A stretch of DNA of 5,455 nucleotides, taken from NCBI GenBank assembly GCA_023427285.1, contig JAEZBH010000076.1, forward strand, positions 1 through 5,455. The letters run 5' to 3'. The position numbers and the translations under genes are program-made. This document shows, piece after piece, positions 1-5,096 of the stretch. Under the pieces are notes generated by a model that was not told the origin of the DNA, ran no database searches, and saw nothing but the letters and a program-made list of their open reading frames with translations. Origin of the DNA: Pseudomonadota bacterium. Its GTDB lineage: Bacteria > Pseudomonadota > Alphaproteobacteria > Sphingomonadales > Sphingomonadaceae. Within the stretch, counting starts at the first letter, position 1, and each line of letters begins with the position of its first letter.

Positions 1-2
1 TC

Positions 3-659
3 ATCGTGGTGCTGGGCGGCGACGGCTTCATGCTGCAAACCATGCACGCCTCGAAAGACCGCCCCTGCCACATCTACGGCATGAACTGCGGCACCGTCGG
101 CTTCCTGATGAACGAGTACAACCCGGACAACCTGATCGAGCGGCTGAAGCGGGCCGAGCAGTTCGTGCTGAACCCGCTGCGCATGGAAGCGCGGACGATC
201 TCGGGCGAGCGGGTCACCTCGTCTGCCATCAACGAAGTATCGCTGCTGCGCGAGACGCGTCAGGCCGCCAAGATCGAGATCGCCATCGACGGGCGCGTGC
301 GTATGCCCGAGCTGGTGTGCGACGGCGTGATCGTGGCAACGCCCGCAGGCTCCACCGCCTACAACCTCTCCGCTCATGGGCCGATCCTGCCGCTGGGCAG
401 CGACCTTCTGGCGCTGACCCCCATTTCCGCCTTCCGCCCGCGCCGGTGGCGCGGCGCGATCCTGCCCAACAACTGGGTGATCGAGTTCCGCGTGCTGGAG
501 GGCAACAAGCGCCCCGTCTCCGCCGTGGCCGACCAGTATGAGGTTCGCGACGTGTCGTATGTGCGGGTGGAAAAAGACCAATCCTTGCGGCTCAACCTGC
601 TGTTCGACCCCGGACACACGCTGGCCGATCGGATTCTGATGGAACAATTCACCGCTTGA
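3..659 (+). CDS. nadK: NAD kinase, 3' part (5' end outside window)
   Basis: NAD kinase phosphorylates NAD to NADP in the cytosol and is the only route to NADP in most bacteria. The frame is open to the left edge, so the first codons are missing; 218 residues are visible, and I estimate 35-40 are missing from a usual length of about 255-260. Visible family signatures are the GGDG nucleotide-binding motif (bases 15-26), the GMNCGTVGF segment after it, and the [14 protein letters not shown] block (about residues 107-120) with the [11 protein letters not shown] extension. The block [15 protein letters not shown] and the end [17 protein letters not shown] are typical of alphaproteobacterial NadK. 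It ends in TGA at 657-659. The GTG at base 6 is internal, because Ile-Val-Val-Leu runs into GGDG without a break. I see no intrinsic terminator after it, so some transcripts may run towards the helicase gene 151 bases downstream. Identification is secure; nothing in the visible part looks broken. Confidence 0.95.
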   Translation: MVVLGGDGFMLQTMHASKDRPCHIYGMNCGTVGFLMNEYNPDNLIERLKRAEQFVLNPLRMEARTISGERVTSSAINEVSLLRETRQAAKIEIAIDGRVRMPELVCDGVIVATPAGSTAYNLSAHGPILPLGSDLLALTPISAFRPRRWRGAILPNNWVIEFRVLEGNKRPVSAVADQYEVRDVSYVRVEKDQSLRLNLLFDPGHTLADRILMEQFTA

Positions 660-712
660 ACTGTGTGAATTTCCCCTCGCCTCGCTCAAAAAAGCGGCTG
701 AATTCGTCAGTG

Positions 713-731
713 TCGCAATGCTGCATTGCGA
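713..731. promoter_or_regulatory. Operator-like perfect palindrome overlapping the helicase promoter
   Basis: Two perfect 8-base arms, TCGCAATG (713-720) and CATTGCGA (724-731), flank a 3-base centre CTG. The right arm overlaps the candidate -35 element (726-731) of the helicase promoter, which is where a dimeric repressor or activator would often bind. An overlapping second inverted repeat, TGCATTG (722-728) and CAATGCA (734-740), shares part of the right arm. A DNA operator is the simpler reading, because the palindrome lies upstream of the inferred transcription start. It could also form an RNA hairpin in read-through transcripts from nadK. No regulator is identified. Confidence 0.45.
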
Positions 732-754
732 GACAATGCATTTTCGCACTATAT
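726..754 (+). promoter_or_regulatory. Candidate sigma-70-type promoter of the helicase gene
   Basis: TTGCGA (726-731) matches the -35 consensus TTGACA at four of six bases. A 17-base spacer separates it from CTATAT (749-754), which is identical to the -10 element of the CTTGAC-N17-CTATAT promoter consensus known from Sinorhizobium. Transcription would start near base 761 and give a leader of about 50 bases before the ATG at 811. This placement also argues against a protein start at 718, which would lie upstream of the promoter. The site is inferred from sequence only. Confidence 0.45.
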
Positions 755-767
755 GGGCGCCGAAATA

Positions 768-786
768 CGGTTGGCCTTGCCAAGCG
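768..786 (+). other. Hairpin in the helicase mRNA leader
   Basis: TTGGC (771-775) and GCCAA (779-783) form a perfect 5-base stem around a CTT loop. Past one G/G mismatch (770/784) two further pairs form (768-769 with 785-786). It would lie in the first part of the 5' leader if transcription starts near 761. No T-run follows, so it is not a terminator. Its role, if any, is unknown; it could affect mRNA stability or autoregulation. Confidence 0.35.
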
Positions 787-810
787 TTTCGTAACTTTAA
801 CGGTAAATGC

Positions 811-2373
811 ATGTCATTTGAAATATTAGGTCTGTCAGAAGAATTGCTGCGCGCAGTTGGAGACAGCGGCTACACCGAGCCGACGCCGATTCAGCGCCAG
901 GCCATTCCAACCGTGCTTCAGGGACGCGATGTCCTTGGCGTGGCACAGACCGGTACGGGCAAGACCGCCTCGTTCACCCTGCCGATGATCGACGTTCTGG
1001 CGCAGGGCCGGACACGGGCGCGGATGCCCCGCTCGCTCATTCTCGAACCGACCCGCGAACTTGCAGTGCAGGTGGCCGAGAACTTCGAGAAGTACGGCAA
1101 ATACCACAAGCTGAACATGGCGCTGCTCATCGGCGGCATGTCGTTCGGCGACCAGGACAAGGTTCTGGCCAAAGGTGCGGACGTTCTGATCGCAACGCCG
1201 GGCCGCCTGATCGACCAGATCGAGCGCGGCAAGGTCATGCTCTCGGGCTGCGAGATCCTGGTGATCGACGACGCCGACCGCATGCTGGACATGGGCTTCA
1301 TTCCGGACATCGAGAAAATCTGCAACCTGCTGCCGTCTCGGCGGCAGACGCTGCTGTTCTCGGCGACCATGCCGCCCGCCATCAAGCGGCTGGCTGACCA
1401 GTTCCTGAAAGACCCGAAGTTCATCGAAGTGGCCCGCCCGGCCACCACCAACGTTTCCATCGCCCAGTCGATGATGGTCGTGCCGGAGCGCTCCAAGCGC
1501 GAAGTGCTGCGCTCGCTGCTGCGCTCGGAAGAGGTGAACAACGCCATCATCTTCTGCAACCGCAAGCGGGACGTGCGCACCCTGCACGAGTCCCTCACCC
1601 GCCATGGCTTCAAGGCCGGGCAGCTGCACGGCGATATGGACCAGCCGGAGCGCCTGTCGGTGCTTGAGAAGTTCCGCTCGGGCGAAGTGCCGATTCTGGT
1701 GGCCAGCGATGTGGCCGCACGCGGTCTCGACATTCCGGGCGTGAGCCATGTGTTCAACTTCGACGTGCCCATCCATGCGGACGACTATGTTCACCGCATT
1801 GGCCGCACGGGCCGCGCAGGCCGCACCGGCACCGCGATCACGCTGGCAACGGAATACGAAGCCGAGATGATCTCTGCCGTGGAGAAGCTGATTCAACAGC
1901 CGATCCCGCGCCGCGATCCGCCCGAAGACGTGAAGCTGGGCGCACGCGATGCAGCCCCCGCCAAGCGGCGCGGCGAGCGCGGTTCGCGCAAGGACGCAGC
2001 TCCCAAGAGCGAAGGCTCCAAGAGCGAAGGTCGGGGCCGTCGCGGCAAGAGCGACAGCAGCAAGAGCGAGGCCGCTAAGGCTGAGGCTCCGCGCGAGGAA
2101 GCACAGGCCAAGCCGGTGGCTCCCGCTGCAAGCGCTGTTGAAGCACGCGAGACCGAACGTCCTGAGCGCAGCGAGCGTCAGGACCGCCACAGCGAGCGCG
2201 GCGGTGAACGCGGCGAGCGCGGTCGGGGCCGCGATCGGGGTCGTGATGATCGTTACAGCCGCCATCAGGAGCGCGACGAGCCGGTGCTGGGCTTTGGCGA
2301 CAATCCGCCCGCCTTCTTCCTGGTAACGCCGCGCAAGCTTGAAACCGAAGGCGCTGAGAGCGACGACGCCTGA
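811..2373 (+). CDS. DEAD-box ATP-dependent RNA helicase, RhlE-type, with DDAD in motif II
   Basis: Cytosolic RNA helicase that would use ATP to unwind short RNA duplexes, probably in ribosome assembly, mRNA decay or cold adaptation. The 520-residue protein shows the Q motif (Phe3, PTPIQ 24-28), motif I AQTGTGKT (45-52), Ia PTREL (80-84), TPGR (129-132), III SAT (184-186), IV IIFCN (246-250), V ARGLDI (303-308) and VI HRIGRTGRAG (328-337). Motif II reads DDAD (153-156) instead of DEAD, so the catalytic Glu is Asp. From about 367 to 490 the chain is low-complexity, Lys/Ser/Glu then Arg/Gly-rich, probably disordered and RNA-binding. It ends in a hydrophobic peptide, GFGDNPPAFFL (494-504). I chose ATG 811 because MSFEILGLSEELLRAV matches the RhlE N-terminus. 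The longer frame from 718 adds 31 unrelated residues and begins upstream of the likely promoter. No good Shine-Dalgarno precedes 811. The subfamily name is less certain than the family. Confidence 0.95.
   Translation: MSFEILGLSEELLRAVGDSGYTEPTPIQRQAIPTVLQGRDVLGVAQTGTGKTASFTLPMIDVLAQGRTRARMPRSLILEPTRELAVQVAENFEKYGKYHKLNMALLIGGMSFGDQDKVLAKGADVLIATPGRLIDQIERGKVMLSGCEILVIDDADRMLDMGFIPDIEKICNLLPSRRQTLLFSATMPPAIKRLADQFLKDPKFIEVARPATTNVSIAQSMMVVPERSKREVLRSLLRSEEVNNAIIFCNRKRDVRTLHESLTRHGFKAGQLHGDMDQPERLSVLEKFRSGEVPILVASDVAARGLDIPGVSHVFNFDVPIHADDYVHRIGRTGRAGRTGTAITLATEYEAEMISAVEKLIQQPIPRRDPPEDVKLGARDAAPAKRRGERGSRKDAAPKSEGSKSEGRGRRGKSDSSKSEAAKAEAPREEAQAKPVAPAASAVEARETERPERSERQDRHSERGGERGERGRGRDRGRDDRYSRHQERDEPVLGFGDNPPAFFLVTPRKLETEGAESDDA
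2001..2030 (+). repeat. Short tandem repeat encoding KSEG units in the helicase tail
   Basis: The 13-base string CCAAGAGCGAAGG occurs at 2003-2015 and again at 2018-2030, a period of 15 bases, and encodes K-S-E-G twice (helicase residues 399-402 and 404-407). Looser copies follow as KSD (413-415) and KSE (418-420). This looks like local repeat expansion within a disordered tail and is likely to vary in copy number between relatives. Confidence 0.6.
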
Positions 2374-2395
2374 GCGCCGGGAAGGCATTGAACTG

Positions 2396-2430
2396 AAAAG
2401 CCGTGGCCGCCCATGCGACCACGGCTTTTT
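2396..2430. terminator. Bidirectional rho-independent terminator
   Basis: A perfect 11-base stem, AAAAGCCGTGG (2396-2406) and CCACGGCTTTT (2419-2429), encloses a 12-base loop and ends in a five-T run (2426-2430) on the plus strand. The A-run at the left foot becomes a U-run for transcripts coming the other way. It sits in the 74-base gap between the convergent stop codons of the helicase gene (2373) and the esterase gene (2448), and should end both transcripts. Confidence 0.92.
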
Positions 2431-2447
2431 CATGTTTGGATACGGGG

Positions 2448-3395
2448 TTAACTGCGCGGCGGGGGCGGGAAAAAGCGCTGGAGACCGCGGGTCAGACCCG
2501 GCGGAAACACGCTCATGTGGTTTTCCTCATCCAACACAACCGAGGCGATGCTGAGGCTTGGGTATCCGCGTGACTTCAAACGCTGCTCGAACGTCTGCAT
2601 GTCCGCCACCATGTCGGATTCCTGATTGTAACGTCTGTCGCCCGGACGGGCGGCCTCATAGCTGCCCATATACATGAAGATGTTAGCCGGCAGGTCCTGC
2701 GCCTTGGCGGCGTATTCCTGCTCCACCTTCATCATGTGCTGCCTGGCGTACCACAGCGAGGGGCTGCCAAGAATGTAATGGCTGAACATGGCCGGTTCGG
2801 TGAAGAGAGTGTGCGCCCCGAGCAGCGCGCCATAGGAATGACCCATGTACACACGCCGTTCGGGTTCGGTGCGGTATTTGCCCTCAACGAAGGGGATCAC
2901 CTGATCGCGGATGTAAACGCGGTAGGCTTCCGCCCCGCCGTAAGGGCCGCGCTTTGCCGCTTCCCGATCGGTCGTCTGAACAGGCGTGTAATCGCGGTTG
3001 CGGCTGTATTTGCTGTCGTCTCCTGCCGCATAGGACAGGCCGACGATGATAAAATCTTCCAGTCCCTGCTCTTCATCCCCCACCCGACGCGAGATCGCCC
3101 GGATCAGCGGGAAAGCATAGGGCTCGTCCGTCACGTAGAGCACCGGATAGTGCCGCTCAGGGCTCGTCGCATAGGATTTCGGCAAAGCAACGGAGACCTC
3201 GTACTTCCGGCCCGAGACCGGATCAGGCACGCTCCAGACCTCAGTTTCGGCGATCTGGTAGGGCCGCCCCTCTCCCGCATCCGCACTCGATACGGGCTGG
3301 AGGGGAGCCGTTGCTTCGGTTTGCTGAGAAGAGTCCCCGCAGGCAGACAGGCCCGCCGCCAGTGCAAAACCGGCCAGAACAGTGAACAATTTCAT
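2448..3395 (-). CDS. Lipoprotein alpha/beta hydrolase, putative esterase (IroE/Fes-like, esterase D family)
   Basis: Predicted lipid-anchored serine hydrolase of 315 residues; the substrate is unknown. The N-terminus MKLFTVLAGFALAAGLSAC is a lipoprotein signal peptide with lipobox LSAC, so Cys19 would be lipidated. Gly-Asp follow, and a Ser/Thr/Gln-rich linker runs to about residue 45. The hydrolase fold follows: KYEVSVALPKSY (64-75), YPVLYVTD (83-90), the nucleophile elbow GHSYG (185-189, Ser187), SPSLWY (211-216), MGSYE (243-247) and ENHMSVFPPGLTRGL (291-305, catalytic His293). The SPS(L/I)W block and the H-x-S-V ending resemble putative esterases related to siderophore hydrolases such as IroE, which works with a Ser-His dyad. 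The ATG at 3395 is preceded by GGGGA five bases upstream and is exactly where the signal peptide begins. A longer frame starting with TTG at 3512 adds 39 residues without family resemblance and abuts the ferredoxin stop. The fold is secure, the substrate is not. Confidence 0.85.
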   Translation of the reverse strand: MKLFTVLAGFALAAGLSACGDSSQQTEATAPLQPVSSADAGEGRPYQIAETEVWSVPDPVSGRKYEVSVALPKSYATSPERHYPVLYVTDEPYAFPLIRAISRRVGDEEQGLEDFIIVGLSYAAGDDSKYSRNRDYTPVQTTDREAAKRGPYGGAEAYRVYIRDQVIPFVEGKYRTEPERRVYMGHSYGALLGAHTLFTEPAMFSHYILGSPSLWYARQHMMKVEQEYAAKAQDLPANIFMYMGSYEAARPGDRRYNQESDMVADMQTFEQRLKSRGYPSLSIASVVLDEENHMSVFPPGLTRGLQRFFPPPPRS

Positions 3396-3401
3396 GAAAT
3401 T

Positions 3402-3423
3402 CCCCAAGCAGTGAGCAATGGGG
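3402..3423 (-). promoter_or_regulatory. Hairpin covering the esterase ribosome-binding site
   Basis: In the esterase mRNA, CCCCA (complement of 3419-3423) can pair with TGGGG (complement of 3402-3406) around a 12-base loop. The TGGGG arm contains most of the GGGGA that serves as Shine-Dalgarno for the ATG at 3395. The stem is short but GC-rich and could limit ribosome access. This is inferred from pairing alone. Confidence 0.3.
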
Positions 3424-3439
3424 CATCCTGCCGGGGCTT

Positions 3440-3471
3440 GAATATAAAATATATACTTTAAGACTATTTTT
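3440..3471 (-). promoter_or_regulatory. AT-rich promoter-like stretch upstream of the esterase gene
   Basis: Almost all of these 32 bases are A or T in an otherwise GC-rich window. On the minus strand the stretch holds two TATATT hexamers (bases 3446-3441 and 3453-3448) that could serve as -10 elements 45-60 bases before the esterase ATG. I could not find a convincing -35 at the right distance, so the exact promoter is open. It would let the esterase be transcribed apart from the iron-sulfur genes upstream. Confidence 0.4.
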
Positions 3472-3508
3472 GAGACGAGGCGGTCTCGGGCAGCTTCAAG
3501 CTGCTCAT

Positions 3509-3850
3509 TCAACGCCCCTGCATGTTCCGCACTTCAGAGGGCACCAGCACTTCAAGCGCGCCCCAGCCCTCCTCAAGCGTCACCTGACAGGACAGGCGCG
3601 AGGTGGCGGTCACGCCCGCTGCGAAGTCGAGCATGTCTTCCTCTTCTTCGCTGGGCAGCGGCAGCTTGGCAAAGTCGGCCTTGCCGATGACGACATGGCA
3701 GGTGGAGCAGGCCATCTGGCCCTCGCAGGTGCCTTCCAACGGAATGTCATGATGCTGGGCAATTTCCAGCAAGCGCTCTCCCGGCTGGCCTTCCGCTTCC
3801 ACGACCTTCTTGCCGCCTGGGAAAACGAACCGGATCTTCACGCTTGCCAT
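3509..3850 (-). CDS. fdx: [2Fe-2S] ferredoxin, adrenodoxin (Fdx) type
   Basis: Small cytosolic electron carrier of 113 residues. It holds one [2Fe-2S] cluster in a ferredoxin fold and probably supplies electrons for iron-sulfur cluster assembly. The cluster ligands are Cys42, Cys48, Cys51 and Cys88, spaced C-x5-C-x2-C-x36-C as in the adrenodoxin/Fdx class rather than the plant type. The acidic LPLPSEEEEDMLDFAAGVTATSRLSCQ segment (about 63-89) also matches that class, including the acidic partner-docking helix. The start at 3850 is supported by a strong GGAGG seven bases before the ATG. A longer frame from 3931 would add 27 Lys/Gly-rich residues and overlap the end of iscS by 32 bases, and the Shine-Dalgarno lies inside it. 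It follows iscS by 49 bases, most likely in the same operon. It could serve other redox partners, such as a cytochrome P450, but this neighbourhood favours cluster assembly. Confidence 0.93.
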   Translation of the reverse strand: MASVKIRFVFPGGKKVVEAEGQPGERLLEIAQHHDIPLEGTCEGQMACSTCHVVIGKADFAKLPLPSEEEEDMLDFAAGVTATSRLSCQVTLEEGWGALEVLVPSEVRNMQGR

Positions 3851-3865
3851 ACACTCGCCTCCGCC
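3851..3865 (-). promoter_or_regulatory. Ribosome-binding site deciding the ferredoxin start
   Basis: Read on the minus strand, GGCGGAGGCGAGTGT directly precedes the ATG at 3850. The GGAGG core sits seven bases from the start codon, a near-ideal spacing. It decides for the 113-residue ferredoxin over the longer 140-residue frame. Confidence 0.8.
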
Positions 3866-3899
3866 TTGTGTGTTCGCGCCTTTGCTTTTGGCACCGCTG

Positions 3900-5084
3900 T
3901 TACCGGCGCCACGACGCTTCCGTTTGGGCACGGACGACCTTGAGAATGGCGTCCGTCATTTCCGTCACGTCTTCTGCCGTTGTGGCGCGTCCGAAGCCGA
4001 TGCGCAAGGTGGCCTGAGCCGTCTGCGACTCCACGCCCAAGGCCTCCAGCACATAACTGGTCTTGCCGACCGACGATGCACACGCCGCGCCCGACGATAC
4101 GGCAAAGCCGCGCAGGTCCGCCAGCAGGCGCGCGCCATCGACGCCGGGGAACGAGACGTTGAGATTGCCGAAGTAGCGCTGCGTGACCGAGCCGTTGATC
4201 TGGAAGGCGATGCCGGACCGGGTGAAACTATCCACCGTCTGTTGCCAGAGGGCAGAGACGTGCGCCTGATCGGCCTCCAGTTGCGCCCTGGCGATCTTGG
4301 CCGCCTCACCGAAACCGACGCAGAGGAACGGCGCGAGCGTGCCGGAGCGCAAGCCTTCCTCCTGCCCGCCGCCGTGAATCTGGGGGGCAATGCTCACCCC
4401 GCGCCGCACGTAAATCGCGCCAATGCCCTTGGGGCCATAGAGCTTGTGGCTGGAAAGGCTGGCGAGATCTACCCCCAGCGCCTGCACATCCACCGCAATC
4501 TTGCCCGCCGCCTGCGCCATGTCCGTATGGACCAGCGCACCGGCCGCATGGGCGAGGCGCGCGATCTCGGCCAAGGGCTGAATGACGCCGATCTCGTTGT
4601 TCACCAGCATGACCGAGACCAGCGCCACCCGGTCATCAAGCATGGATTTCAGCACATCAAGCCGCACCAGCCCGTCCTGATCCACCGGCAGCAAGGAGAC
4701 CTCAACGCCGCGGGTGGCAAGATAAGCGGCAGTCTCGCGGATGCAGGCGTGTTCGGTCTCCGCCACGATCAGCCGGTTGCGCTGCGGCCCTGCCCGCTCC
4801 AGCACGCCCTTGAGGGCCAGATTGTTGGCCTCGGTTGCGCCGGAGAGGAACGTGATCTCCTCAGGCGCGGCGTTGATGAGCGCGGCGATATGCTTGCGCG
4901 CCACATCCACCCCGGCCTTGCCCTCCCAGCCGAAGCGGTGGCTGGCGGAATGGGGGTTGCCGAACTTCTCCGTCAGATACGGCATCATGGCCGCAAGCGC
5001 CTTCGGCTCAAGCGGCGTTGTTGCCTGAAAGTCGAAATAAATCGGACCCTTGCGGCGGGTTGCTGATGGTGAAGTGGCGGTCAT
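3900..5084 (-). CDS. iscS: Cysteine desulfurase, IscS/NifS family
   Basis: PLP-dependent cytosolic enzyme that removes sulfur from L-cysteine as a Cys-bound persulfide, giving alanine, and passes the sulfur to iron-sulfur assembly or tRNA thiolation. The 394-residue protein shows the class V aminotransferase features in order: YFDFQATTP (16-24), FGNPHSASHRFGW (41-53), SGATEANNLALKG (81-93), His112 stacking on PLP, NNEIG (162-166), HTDMAQAAGK (186-195, with Asp188 and Gln191), the PLP lysine Lys214 in SSHKLYGPKG, HGGGQEEGLRSGT (237-249) and the catalytic Cys335 in SSGAACASS. The loop reads GAAC where E. coli IscS has GSAC. Only 59 residues follow the Cys, against 76 in E. coli IscS (404 residues, Cys328), so the C-terminal tail that binds IscU there seems to be missing. 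It starts 12 bases after the upstream desulfurase stop with an AGGGGAG Shine-Dalgarno in the gap, indicating translation from one operon mRNA. Confidence 0.92.
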   Translation of the reverse strand: MTATSPSATRRKGPIYFDFQATTPLEPKALAAMMPYLTEKFGNPHSASHRFGWEGKAGVDVARKHIAALINAAPEEITFLSGATEANNLALKGVLERAGPQRNRLIVAETEHACIRETAAYLATRGVEVSLLPVDQDGLVRLDVLKSMLDDRVALVSVMLVNNEIGVIQPLAEIARLAHAAGALVHTDMAQAAGKIAVDVQALGVDLASLSSHKLYGPKGIGAIYVRRGVSIAPQIHGGGQEEGLRSGTLAPFLCVGFGEAAKIARAQLEADQAHVSALWQQTVDSFTRSGIAFQINGSVTQRYFGNLNVSFPGVDGARLLADLRGFAVSSGAACASSVGKTSYVLEALGVESQTAQATLRIGFGRATTAEDVTEMTDAILKVVRAQTEASWRR

Positions 5085-5096
5085 GGCTCCCCTCGC

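Noticed and set aside
660..712. Terminator after nadK
   Set aside because: Only 4-base stems (such as CGCT/AGCG around CAAAAA) are visible and no T-run follows.
718..810. Longer N-terminus of the helicase starting at ATG 718
   Set aside because: The extra 31 residues do not resemble helicase N-termini, the start lies inside the palindrome and upstream of the candidate promoter, and MSFEILGLSEELL at 811 matches the normal RhlE start.
835..2433. Long minus-strand open frame of 532 codons opposite the helicase gene
   Set aside because: It is a shadow of the GC-rich helicase gene: an Ala/Arg/His-rich translation with no recognisable domain, running across the terminator, while the plus strand has all helicase motifs.
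2736..3461. Plus-strand open frame of 241 codons opposite the esterase gene
   Set aside because: It has no recognisable domain and lies antisense to a gene with a signal peptide, a GHSYG elbow and a catalytic His.
3472..3503. Possible terminator after the ferredoxin gene: GAGAC/GTCTC stem (3472-3487) and a CAGCTT/AAGCTG palindrome (3491-3503)
   Set aside because: In the direction of ferredoxin transcription the GAGAC/GTCTC stem is followed by A residues rather than U, and the second dyad has no usable loop, so neither is a convincing intrinsic terminator.
3396..3512. Esterase start at TTG 3512 giving 39 more residues
   Set aside because: It would put the lipoprotein signal peptide inside the protein and runs through the AT-rich promoter-like stretch; ATG 3395 begins exactly at the signal peptide.
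3851..3931. Ferredoxin start at 3931 overlapping iscS
   Set aside because: A strong GGAGG sits directly before ATG 3850, and the added residues are Lys/Gly-rich without family resemblance.
3810..5066. Long plus-strand open frame of 418 codons opposite iscS
   Set aside because: The translation is Arg/His/Gly-rich with no domain. The minus strand encodes a full cysteine desulfurase with its catalytic residues in place.
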